NCBI GenBank assembly: GCA_030761205.1
Contig: JAULJL010000011.1
Location: 17,536,501-17,600,500 of the forward strand
DNA: 64,000 nt
Direction: 5' to 3'
Origin: Fremontodendron californicum
Lineage: Eukaryota > Streptophyta > Magnoliopsida > Malvales > Malvaceae
Shown here: positions 45,969 to 54,287 of the stretch, one piece after another
How the letters are laid out: each line of letters starts with the position of its first letter
Numbering within the stretch: position 1 is the stretch's first letter
The notes under the pieces: model-generated
The model's input: the letters and a program-made list of their open reading frames with translations, nothing else
What the model was told of the DNA's origin: nothing
Databases searched by the model: none
Translations under genes and position numbers: made by a program

Positions 45969-47463
45969 TGATAACTCGTATAATTATATAGTTTTTAGTT
46001 ATGTTTTATTATTGTTTTGTGTCAAATACGAGTTATTATTGCTTAGTCTACTTGTGTTTATGATCTTTTATATTTTTCTGTAATTTGGTGTTTTTCATGA
46101 GTTTCTTTGAGTGATTTCAGATTACTAGGTTAAATCAAGAATTAAGGGCAAATCCAATTCAGTTCCAGTTCCGACACCTTTTGCCATATCAGCTATATCT
46201 GGAGTTTCACCAAAGCATTAAGGCTGAAATTTTGACAGTGCAAAGTTAAGAGGCATATCTATCTTTTTCATGTTTTACACTTCTTGAAACGGAGTCGTTT
46301 TCCCTACCGAAATCAACCATCAAGTTGGCTGATGTGCAATGACGTCTGTTCTGCACCGTTTTGGTATTTTGACCATATCTTCCGATCCACATGAGCAAAT
46401 GATCTGATTCCAACGGCTATGGATCAGTAACTGATAGGGGCATATTTTTCTAGAAGACCATTTGATCAGATCGAGCCTCCAACATTGACAAAATCGACCA
46501 TCAAGCTGGATGATCAGAATTGTCATACAACATGACGAAAATTGTTAGAAAAATGCACCCACCTATTATACCTACCTTTGAAATTTATAAAGCTTGTCTC
46601 TTGTCATTTAGCTCTCCAAAATGTGTATAAATAGAGGGCCTTGGATGAGTATTAGGATACATTTGATACATTGGTAGGATAGCCATTGTAATAAAATTCT
46701 CTAAGTTTTCTTTTTCTTTCCTTTCTCTAGTTTTCTTTTTCTTCTTACATTTCTTTTCATTTTATTCATATCTAGTATGTGTTTCTAATCATATTGTTGA
46801 GGTGATGAGGTGAAGCTCTTGGTAAATGCTAAGGTTAGTCTCTTAAACATGAGCTAAAATGAATCATCATTTATAAGCACTAGTATAGATAATATTTTCT
46901 TTTGGTTTAAAATCATACTTGCAAAGTAGAGATCTTGATTCATTATTGACAATGAAAATGGCACAGTAAATGCTTGGTTTCATAACCTTGATTTGTTGTA
47001 GACATATACTTTGGCATAAGGAATGCTTGGACTCTTTTTATGAGTTTTGAGGACACCAAATGAACATAATATCATATGCTATGGACGTTGGACAATTTGG
47101 ACTGAATTGCTAAACCTTCCGATTGGAACCTCCCTTATGTGTGGATTTCAATTGTGTAATAAAACAAGATTAATCTTAGCATAACACCAAGAGTGGATTC
47201 TCTAACCTCAACATCCTTTCTTATTGTTTTTTATATTTTGTTTAATTTCTTTTATGTTATTTTATTTATTTTGTTCTCTAATATCTTGTTTATTTTGTTT
47301 TGTTGTTGATTCCCTAATATCTTGTTTACTTTCTTTTTCTTATATATTTATAAACTTATACTTACTAATACGCTTCCCTGTGGTTCGACCTCGGACACCC
47401 GAGAATTTATTACTTGAACATAACCTGCACTTGGGTTTACAACTCTTAATTGAGTTTCCATCA
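45969..47463 (+). repeat. 5' LTR of element H
   Basis: TGATAACTCGTATAATTATA to GAGTTTCCATCA. A TATA box TATAAATA at 46626-46633 and an AATAAA at 46690-46695 mark the probable transcription start and polyadenylation region. The 3' end has the CTGTGGTTCGACCTCGGACA block common to Athila/Tat LTRs. Confidence 0.95.
46626..46633 (+). promoter_or_regulatory. TATA box in element H LTR
   Basis: GTGTATAAATAGAGGGCC is a strong plant TATA context. The same sequence lies at 54945-54952 in the 3' LTR, where it could drive transcription into flanking DNA. Confidence 0.6.
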
Positions 47464-47469
47464 AGTTTT

Positions 47470-47487
47470 TGGCGCCGTTGCCGGGGA
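47470..47487 (+). promoter_or_regulatory. tRNA-Asp primer binding site, element H
   Basis: TGGCGCCGTTGCCGGGGA, perfect complement to the 3' end of plant tRNA-Asp, six bases after the LTR, exactly as in element D. Confidence 0.95.
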
Positions 47488-47525
47488 AGCAATACTAAGT
47501 ATATAAGTTTATAAGTATATTTATT

Positions 47526-47640
47526 TTTATTGGCTGGTTATACCGCCTAATTTGTATATTAACTTTGTTTTATTTTTATTGGCTGGTTATACCGCCTAAT
47601 TTAGTATATATATTTTTTGGCTGGTTATACCGCCTAATTT
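47526..47640 (+). repeat. Three copies of a hairpin-forming leader motif
   Basis: TTGGCTGGTTATACCGCCTA occurs at about 47529, 47579 and 47617. The core GGCTGGTTATACCGCC can fold as GGC-GCC plus GGT-ACC with a one-base bulge and a TAT loop. The position between primer site and gag suggests an RNA packaging or translation element. The spacers are AT-rich and unlike each other, so the motif itself seems to be what is kept. Confidence 0.8.
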
Positions 47641-47706
47641 TCTATATATTTATATTTATATTGTAAAGTTTATATTTATATATTATCTATTTATTAACTT
47701 TGTTTT

Positions 47707-50583
47707 ATGCTTGTTTGGCGACGTGATTTTAGATCTCGTCGTTTAGTTAGATTTTATTGTGAAACTTTTTCAGGTAATCTTTCTAATACAACTCCTAACA
47801 TGGCTGACAATGAAAGTGTTCATGCTGAAGATGAGAACAGACAAGTACGCACCATGCGTGACTACTTGCAACCAACTCGAAGCTCATCACCCTCTTGTTT
47901 TATTTTTCCTCTCAATGCAAACAACTTTCGTTTTAAACCAGGTATGATAGCTTTGCTTCCAAATTTCCATGGGTTAGAATCGGAAAGTGCTTACTCGTTT
48001 CTAAAAGACTTCGAAGATGTATGTGTCACCTTTAATGACCAACAATGTACAAATGAAATTGTCAAGCTAAAATTATTTCTTTTTTCTTTAAAAGATAAAG
48101 CAAAAATTTGGCTTCATAATTTAAAACCAAGGTCAATTGGCACATGGCAAGAATTACAAACTGAGTTTCTAAAGAAATTTTTCCCAGCACATAAAACTAC
48201 TGCTTTGAAAAGACAGATTCAAAATTTCAATCAAAATCAAAATGAAGCATTTTTTCAGTGCTGGGAACGTTTTAAAGATTTGTTAAGTTCTTGTCCACAT
48301 CATGGTTTTGAAAAATGGCGTCTTATTAGTTTCTTTTATGAAAGTTTAACTCCCGAAACTAAACAATTTGTTGAAACAATGTGTAACGGTGAGTTTCTAG
48401 AAAAAGAAACTGAAGAAGCCTTTGACTACCTAGACCATTTGGCAGATAACTCTCAAGCCTGGCACACAGATAATTCCTCTGAAAGTTCCAATAGATCTAA
48501 TCTTTTTTCTAACAGAGGTAAATATCATTTTAGTCAAGAAGATGAGATAAAAGCTAAAGTAGCTAATTTGGCTAGAAAGATTGAAGCCATGGAACTTAGA
48601 GAAGTAAAAGAAGTCAAAACGGTTAAAAATGAAGAAAGTTGTGGAATTTGTGAAATCATGGGACACCCCACTTCTGAATGTCCAAACATTCCCATTCTTA
48701 AAGAAGCGTTGCATGATCAAGTAAATTCCATAAACACATTTAAAAAGCCTTTTCCTTCTCCTTACTCTGAAACGTATAACCCTGAATGGAGAAATCATCC
48801 CAACTTCAGTTGGCGAAATAATAATCATGTTCAGGTACCACAATCTCAAAAGCCGGGCAACACTTTTTCCTATCAACCTTCACGTGTACAAACCTTGGAA
48901 GAGACATTGCAAGCATTCATGCAAACACAAGCAAATGTGAATAACCAAACTTCACAGGACATAAATGAGATCAAAAACACCTTGTCCACATTGACAGCTT
49001 CATTACGCACTCAAGAAAAAGGTAAGCTTCCTGCTCAACCTCAGCCTAACCCTTTTACTCAATGTCTTGTTTCTTGCTCCAATGAAACTCAACAAGAAAA
49101 TGCCAGTTCTATCACAACTCTTCGAAGTGGAAAGGCAATTGACAAAAACATTCCATCAAAAGACCAAGATCCTCCTTCCCCTCCGAAAAGTAAAGGTAAG
49201 GATGATGGTAAGTCTGAACTTCTTGAAAATTTGGACAAAGCAAAAGGTATGCATCCTGGTCCTTTTCCTCAAAGGTTACAAACAATAAAGAATTTGAATC
49301 AAAATGCAGAAATTTATGAACTTTTCAAACAAGTTAAGATTAACATTCCTTTATTGGATGCAATCAAACAAGTTCCATCTTATGCTAAATTTTTGAAGGA
49401 CATGTGCACATTTAAAAGGAAACATAATGTACAAAAGAAAGCATTTCTGACGGAAAGTGTGAGCTCAATCATTCAGCACCTTACTCCACCAAAATTCAAA
49501 GATCCTGGATGTCCAACAATCTCATGCATCATTGGAAACACTAGAATAGAACGTGCATTGCTTGATCTTGGTGCTAGTGTTAATCTTTTGCCTTTTTCTG
49601 TTTATCAACAGTTAGGTTTAGGTGAACTCAAGGAAACACCTGTTACACTTCAACTAGCTGATCGTTCTGTAAAAATTCCTCGAGGGATAGTTGAAGATGT
49701 TTTGGTTCAAATTGATAATTTTTACTTCCCTGTTGATTTTATTGTTTTGGACACACATCCTGTTTCAAATCCAAATGTTCAAATTCCTGTTATATTAGGC
49801 CGTCCATTTCTTGCAACTTCTAATGCTCTGATAAATTGCAGGAATGGTATGTTGAACATTTCTTTTGGAAATATGACTTTAGAATTAAATGTGTTCAACA
49901 CTTGCAAGCAACCTGGTGATGATTCAGAAGTACATGAAGTGGATTTCATTGAAGAACTTGTTCATGAACATCTCACCACTACCACATTCCATGATCCTTT
50001 AGAAGCTTATTTAATTGAATGTGAGTTTGATAATGCTTCAGAAATTTCACACACTGATTCTTTGTTAAATTCTTTTCAGGTTAAGCATTGTTGGAAACAA
50101 AAGTTTGAAAAACTTCCATCACTCACAAATGTCACTGTACCATCAACTATTGAACCACCCAAGCTGGATTTAAAACCATTGCCATCCGAGCTAAAATATT
50201 CCTTTTTGGGTGAGAATGAAACTTTTCCAGTCATAAATGAACTTGAGGAACTCAGAAATGATGCATATGAGAATTCTAAAATTCATAAAGAAAGAACTAA
50301 AGCCTTTCATGACAAGTTAATTTCAAGAAAAACATTTGATGTTGGGCAAAAAGTTCTACTTTATAATTCTAGACTTCACATATTTCCTGGTAAATTGAGA
50401 TCAAGATGGACTGGCCCATTTGTGGTTAAGCATGTGTATCATTATGGAGCAGTTGACATTGAGAATCCTCAAAAAGGTAACGTATTCAAGGTAAATGGAC
50501 AAAGACTCAAACTCTTTTTGGAAAATCATGTTACTCAAGAAGAGGTTGTTTTTCTTTCTGATCCTTGTTTTGAAAATAACTAG
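47707..50583 (+). CDS. Element H gag-protease fused to integrase C-terminus
   Basis: 958 codons, uninterrupted. The ATG at 47707 gives an Arg-rich 31-residue lead; the ATG at 47800 (MADNESVHAEDEN) looks like the usual Athila gag start. Gag core residues about 60-250 (LLPNFHGLESESAYSFLKDF, FLFSLKDKAKIWLHNLKP, CWERFKDLLSSCPHHGF). CCHC knuckle CGICEIMGHPTSEC at about 312-325. VNIPLLDAIKQVP-type linker near 545 (here KINIPLLDAIKQVPSYAKFL). Protease DLGAS at 620-624 and VILGRPFL near 695. RT lead-in LKPLPSELKYSFLGENETFP near 830, then at about residue 842 a direct switch to integrase C-terminus (ELEELRNDAYENSKIHKERT, GPFVVKHVYHYGAVDIENP). RT, RNase H and the DDE core are missing. It should still make particles and protease, and could bind a helper's integrase or chromatin. 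Confidence 0.93.
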   Translation: MLVWRRDFRSRRLVRFYCETFSGNLSNTTPNMADNESVHAEDENRQVRTMRDYLQPTRSSSPSCFIFPLNANNFRFKPGMIALLPNFHGLESESAYSFLKDFEDVCVTFNDQQCTNEIVKLKLFLFSLKDKAKIWLHNLKPRSIGTWQELQTEFLKKFFPAHKTTALKRQIQNFNQNQNEAFFQCWERFKDLLSSCPHHGFEKWRLISFFYESLTPETKQFVETMCNGEFLEKETEEAFDYLDHLADNSQAWHTDNSSESSNRSNLFSNRGKYHFSQEDEIKAKVANLARKIEAMELREVKEVKTVKNEESCGICEIMGHPTSECPNIPILKEALHDQVNSINTFKKPFPSPYSETYNPEWRNHPNFSWRNNNHVQVPQSQKPGNTFSYQPSRVQTLEETLQAFMQTQANVNNQTSQDINEIKNTLSTLTASLRTQEKGKLPAQPQPNPFTQCLVSCSNETQQENASSITTLRSGKAIDKNIPSKDQDPPSPPKSKGKDDGKSELLENLDKAKGMHPGPFPQRLQTIKNLNQNAEIYELFKQVKINIPLLDAIKQVPSYAKFLKDMCTFKRKHNVQKKAFLTESVSSIIQHLTPPKFKDPGCPTISCIIGNTRIERALLDLGASVNLLPFSVYQQLGLGELKETPVTLQLADRSVKIPRGIVEDVLVQIDNFYFPVDFIVLDTHPVSNPNVQIPVILGRPFLATSNALINCRNGMLNISFGNMTLELNVFNTCKQPGDDSEVHEVDFIEELVHEHLTTTTFHDPLEAYLIECEFDNASEISHTDSLLNSFQVKHCWKQKFEKLPSLTNVTVPSTIEPPKLDLKPLPSELKYSFLGENETFPVINELEELRNDAYENSKIHKERTKAFHDKLISRKTFDVGQKVLLYNSRLHIFPGKLRSRWTGPFVVKHVYHYGAVDIENPQKGNVFKVNGQRLKLFLENHVTQEEVVFLSDPCFENN
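47771..47776 (+). promoter_or_regulatory. Candidate 5' splice donor CAG/GTAATC
   Basis: TTTTCAGGTAATCTTTC lies between the upstream ATG (47707) and the likely gag ATG (47800). It would suit splicing of the genomic RNA to acceptors before the two downstream ORFs, but only RNA data can show use. Confidence 0.4.
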
Positions 50584-50754
50584 ATGTAAATATAATTTTT
50601 ACTAATCTTCAAAAAAAAAAAATACATTTTTTTTCCCGGTTAAATGGCGGATAACGGTACTCCGTGATTATTTAAGTCGGTTCCATCAGCTACCCACAAA
50701 ACTGATATTGTATATAAATTTCTCTTTCAATTTCTTTTTCATTTTTTTTTCAAG
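50584..50754 (+). promoter_or_regulatory. Spacer with TATA-like site and 3' splice acceptor
   Basis: 171 bases between pol and the 178-codon ORF. It contains TGTATATAAATT at 50709-50720 and then a long pyrimidine tract ending TTTTTTTTTCAAG directly before the ATG at 50755. This is a good plant-type 3' splice site, so the ORF could be read from a spliced RNA or from an internal promoter. Confidence 0.45.
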
Positions 50755-51291
50755 ATGGATGATATTCTCACAAGATTGCAGAAACGATTTCCTCCTTTTC
50801 CTCGAAATATTTTACTGAAGCTTTACCAAGTTCGATTTGAAAGATTAAGAATGCTTATGCACAAAGGGATTCCTGAAGACATACGTTGGATAATTGAAGC
50901 CAAGGTACGTGAAGATGAATATCTTCCTGTTTTGCATTTACCAGGTACAGGTAGAAGCACTTTTGCAAAGAAGCGACGAGCAAAGCGCATGAGTTCAAAT
51001 TGCCACAAATGTGCACGATGGACGTGTAACGGTAAATGTCGTTCTATTGGGATTCCGTCCTCTAATCGAGATGATAAAATTGAATTCATTAAGGATGGAC
51101 TAAGTAAGGAGAATTCGGGTAATATCCAACTTTCTCTTGAGACGCATCCTAGTGGAGACGTACAAAGAGAAATTCTTGATTTATGGTCGCAATTCCAAAA
51201 GGAATGGCAACATCTTGGGAATCTGATGTTAAAAGACCCTGTTTGCCAGCTTGTAAGAAAACTGGATGGGAAGCATATCCTCGACTCATAG
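50755..51291 (+). CDS. Betaflexivirus-type nucleic-acid-binding protein homologue (putative silencing suppressor)
   Basis: 178 codons, intact, in the position where env-like genes lie in other Athila elements, but with no signal peptide or membrane segment. Residues 1-60 are helical and basic. Residues 64-79 read GTGRSTFAKKRRAKRM, an Arg/Lys patch, followed by cysteines at 83, 86, 91 and 95 (CHKCARWTCNGKC, CX2CX4CX3C, a likely zinc site), then DDKIEFIKDGL. Basic patch plus adjacent Cys cluster plus an FxKxG-like segment is the layout of the cysteine-rich 3'-proximal nucleic-acid-binding proteins of carla- and vitiviruses (Pfam Viral_NABP/Carla_C4), several of which suppress RNA silencing. Residues 120-178 have no counterpart I know. 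Homology is from pattern memory and needs a profile search. Function here is inferred. Confidence 0.6.
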   Translation: MDDILTRLQKRFPPFPRNILLKLYQVRFERLRMLMHKGIPEDIRWIIEAKVREDEYLPVLHLPGTGRSTFAKKRRAKRMSSNCHKCARWTCNGKCRSIGIPSSNRDDKIEFIKDGLSKENSGNIQLSLETHPSGDVQREILDLWSQFQKEWQHLGNLMLKDPVCQLVRKLDGKHILDS

Positions 51292-51654
51292 AAGGCGTTT
51301 AAGCCGTTTCTGGACGTAAAACCAGAGGAAGATGTGAGCCACAATCACAACTACAATAAATGACTTCTCAGCTTTTGGTTTGATTTGCAATAATTTCATT
51401 TCGGTTTAATTTACGTGTTGTTCGATTTGTGTAATTATTCTCGTTTTTTTTTTTGCATTGGTCTTTTACGGTTGATTTTTCTTCTCTTTTTGATTTTCTT
51501 CCTGAAATCACGCAAAAATCTTTTGTTAGGTTAGCATTTTCTTCTGACAGGTCAAATACAATTTCGGCGACATTATTACTCTTGTCTGATTCATTACTCA
51601 GTCCTCTATATATTACACCATGTACACATTCTCTTTCAGGCACTTGAAAAAAAA
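51292..51654 (+). promoter_or_regulatory. Spacer before LOG ORF with TATA-like and acceptor sites
   Basis: 363 bases, T-rich, noncoding on the plus strand. Near the end are CTCTATATATTACACC (51604-51619) and then ACATTCTCTTTCAG at 51626-51639, a good 3' splice site 15 bases before the ATG at 51655. These are candidates for an internal promoter or for spliced expression of the LOG ORF. Confidence 0.4.
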
Positions 51655-52302
51655 ATGGAAAGTACTTCGTCCCAGCGCATTAAAAAAATTTGTGTCTTTG
51701 GAGGTGCTTATCCAGGGAAAAATAACATATTCGCTGATGAAGCCATAAGAGTTGGAGTAATACTTGCCCAACAAAAGATCCAGTTGATTTATGGAGGCGG
51801 TAGTACGGGTTTAATGGGAGCAGTCGCTACATCAGCACACGCCGGAGGAAGTCCAGTTCTAGGAATCATGCCAAAACTATTCACAGATTTTTGTGGACCT
51901 ACCGTGGGTAAGGAAATACAAGTCTGGAGTATCCCTAAACGGATGACAATCATGTACCATTCTGCCGATGCATTCATTGCTTTACCAGGAGGTCTGGATA
52001 CATTGGAAGAAATAGCTTGCGTGGCTTCTTGGTCATCTTTGGTCACAAATAAGAAACCCATTGGTTTGCTTAATATTAATGGTTATTTTAGTAATTTGCT
52101 TTCATACTTAGATAATGCTGTGGATAATGGATTCATGTTTTCAGAGGCAAGGAGAACCATAATTTCTGCTACAACCATTGAAGATTTACTCAAAAAGCTC
52201 CAAGCTTATGAGTATTTATCTGCTACGGTTGTTTCGCAAACGCTCGGAAAAAGAAAAAGAGATATGGACGAGCAAGGAGTGGATTGCACTTTGTCTTTGT
52301 GA
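51655..52302 (+). CDS. LOG-like: LONELY GUY-type cytokinin riboside 5'-monophosphate phosphoribohydrolase homologue
   Basis: 215 codons, intact, similar in length to plant LOGs. LOG enzymes release active cytokinin base from its riboside monophosphate in the cytosol or nucleus. Seen here: N-terminal nucleotide-fold strand KKICVFGGAYPGKNN (residues about 10-24), IYGGGSTGLMGAVATSAHAG (about 45-64), VLGIMPK, then DAFIALPGGLDTLEEIACV (about 102-120), the LOG signature PGGxGTxxE with Asp in place of the second-motif Gly. The final Glu and an upstream Arg (KRMTIM) are kept. KPIGLLNINGYFSNLLSYLD and GFMFSEARRTIISA follow. The C-terminal tail has GKRKRD, a possible nuclear signal. Host LOG genes have several introns and this has none, consistent with capture through RNA. 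Catalytic competence is uncertain because of the Gly to Asp change. Confidence 0.9.
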   Translation: MESTSSQRIKKICVFGGAYPGKNNIFADEAIRVGVILAQQKIQLIYGGGSTGLMGAVATSAHAGGSPVLGIMPKLFTDFCGPTVGKEIQVWSIPKRMTIMYHSADAFIALPGGLDTLEEIACVASWSSLVTNKKPIGLLNINGYFSNLLSYLDNAVDNGFMFSEARRTIISATTIEDLLKKLQAYEYLSATVVSQTLGKRKRDMDEQGVDCTLSL

Positions 52303-53447
52303 CATTATCTAACTTTTTGTTTGTTGTGTCTCAGTTATAATAAGTGGTTAGCAACCTCTGCAGGTAATATCTCCTAAATTCTACCTTTAGTAGGGGGTAA
52401 GGGACATATTTCGCTAATTTTATAAATAAAAAAAAAAGTTTGTTGTGTTTTAAGCAATTTAGAAGTATTCATTCTGAACAAGGTCTGAGTAAGGGAGACT
52501 TGAGACATACCTTGTCAGTTTGATTTTAATCTTTTTATGTTTACTTGTTAATTTTTGTTTAGTATTTTAGGATTATTTAGGTTGCATGAGTTTGTTTTGT
52601 TTTGAGTCTTAGTTATTCCTATTCTTATGTTATTAGTTCTTTTCTCTTACACATGATTCTTTCATTTGGGTTAATAGACTTACATTGAGGACAATGTAAG
52701 AATTAAGTGTGGGGGGAACGATTTAGGATTTCTTTTATTTTTGTCTACTATTTTTTTTTATGAGTATTTATTATTATTATTATTTTTTTAATGTGTTCTA
52801 GTTCCTTTTTAATACAATGATGAGATATGAATTGCATAAGTCTAAAATAGATTTATTAGTGTGAAGATTTTCATGAGAATTGAGCTTGATGTCAACCTTT
52901 TTATGAGCCAATGTTAATATGATATGTTGATTGAGAAAGAAGCATGTTTAGACTTAATCTGACTTGTATAATCATCCTTGTGAGTTTTTGAGCCTATAAT
53001 GATTGATGCATTATACAAATCAATCTAATTTCTTTCTTGAGTGCTCTTATGATTACATGATTCTCTAGAACTTGCTTTAAACCGTTTGAGACTATATTGA
53101 TACATGTGACAACATGAATATGATAGAGGCATTAGGATTATAACCAGAGCCAAACAGCCATCCATTATTAATGTTCTAAGAGAACATCCCCACTAGTGAG
53201 CCAATTTGAGCCTACATTAAATATGCTATTTTATTGGTAACCACAACTTACACCTAGCCTAAATATACTTATATCCTTACCCTTGTTCTAAAGATGGATT
53301 ATATATTTTGAGACATATTGCAAAAAAACAAGGGATATTTTTAGTTGAAAATTTGGGTTAGAAACAAAAGATAAGTGTGGGGGAAGAAAAGAAAAGAAAA
53401 AGTCAAGAGAAAAAGAAAGGGATCATTGTTAAATACATTCCCATATT

Positions 53448-53479
<32 letters not shown>

Positions 53480-54273
53480 TCTCTTGAACTTCTAGTTAAA
53501 GTAAAGAAAAAGATGTTACAAAGTTGGTTAGAATGAAGCAAAGGCTCAACATGAATATTTAGCCTATGTGACTATGTACTTGTAAAGAGTTTTGAGAAAT
53601 TTATTTGTATGATCTTATTATGTCTCTAAACTCTATGAACTCTTTGGAACCTTTGTGATATCTTTATCCTTTTGTTCTTTAACCACATTATAACCCTTTG
53701 GCCCCATTACAACCTTGAATAAAGACCTCTTGATTTATGAAGTTGTATGATCTAAATAGTGGAGAATAGGTGGACAAGCAAGCATATGGTAGGAGTGTTT
53801 TCATGAGATTGATTGAGTGTAAACACTTTACCACTACTTTAAAGAGTGAAAATCATGAGAGTATCCCATGTGAGAGGTTGAGATTAAGTTGAATATGCAC
53901 TATTTTGATTGAAATATGTTATGTTAATATTGGCTTAACTCATTTATTTACATTCAAGCATGAATTTTTGTGAAATTCTTTGAGCTATTGATTAGTTTAT
54001 AAGACTTGTTCAAAGATTGTCTCTAATTTATATTGAAAGGATTAGGAGTAAATATTTTTAGTGTATGTAGTTTACTTATATTTTAGTTTTTCAATGTTTG
54101 TGGGTATCGTTCTAGCAAACCCTCACGAGACTAAACTCGTCCACTAGGGACACCTAGGGGTTTAAAGGCTTGTGTCACATGCTAAGTGCCACCGTGATTT
54201 CCTACGAAAATGGATTAGATTAGATTTTCTTATTTTATTTTTATTGAGTCGTTGCTAGGGACTAGCAACAATC
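52303..54273 (+). other. Element H 3' noncoding region
   Basis: About 2 kb without coding potential. Contains a 9 bp perfect hairpin CTTACATTG-AGGA-CAATGTAAG at 52679-52700, polypurine-tract-like TAAGTGTGGGGG motifs at 52704 and 53372, and a (TA)n run at 53453-53479. This long 3' region is usual in Athila elements between pol/env and the LTR. Confidence 0.8.
52679..52700 (+). other. Perfect inverted repeat beside first PPT-like motif
   Basis: CTTACATTG and CAATGTAAG with an AGGA loop, four bases before TAAGTGTGGGGGG. ACATTGAGGACAATGT next to a G-rich purine tract is a recurring arrangement in Athila/Tat 3' regions. It may be an RNA structure for plus-strand priming or 3' processing. Confidence 0.7.
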
Positions 54274-54287
54274 TAAGTGTGGGGGTG
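54274..54287 (+). promoter_or_regulatory. Polypurine tract, element H
   Basis: TAAGTGTGGGGGTG abuts the 3' LTR start at 54288. Two upstream look-alikes are at 52704-52718 and 53372-53391. Confidence 0.8.

Noticed and set aside
47224..47514. 96-codon ORF and its twin starting at 55543
   Set aside because: Both are LTR sequence of element H; the longer right-hand version only adds protease of the chromovirus by readthrough across the LTR border.
48430..48876. 148-codon minus-strand ORF
   Set aside because: Antisense shadow of the intact gag ORF of element H.
50755..51291. Env-like glycoprotein
   Set aside because: Position fits, but there is no signal peptide, no transmembrane segment and no glycoprotein-like cysteine spacing; the basic patch and Cys cluster point to nucleic acid binding.
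50823..51344. 173-codon minus-strand ORF
   Set aside because: Antisense shadow of the 178-codon ORF, with no recognisable domain.
51655..52302. LOG ORF as a resident host gene into which elements inserted
   Set aside because: It is internal to one element with matched LTRs and TSD, has no introns, and the chromovirus protease joins directly when element H is removed.
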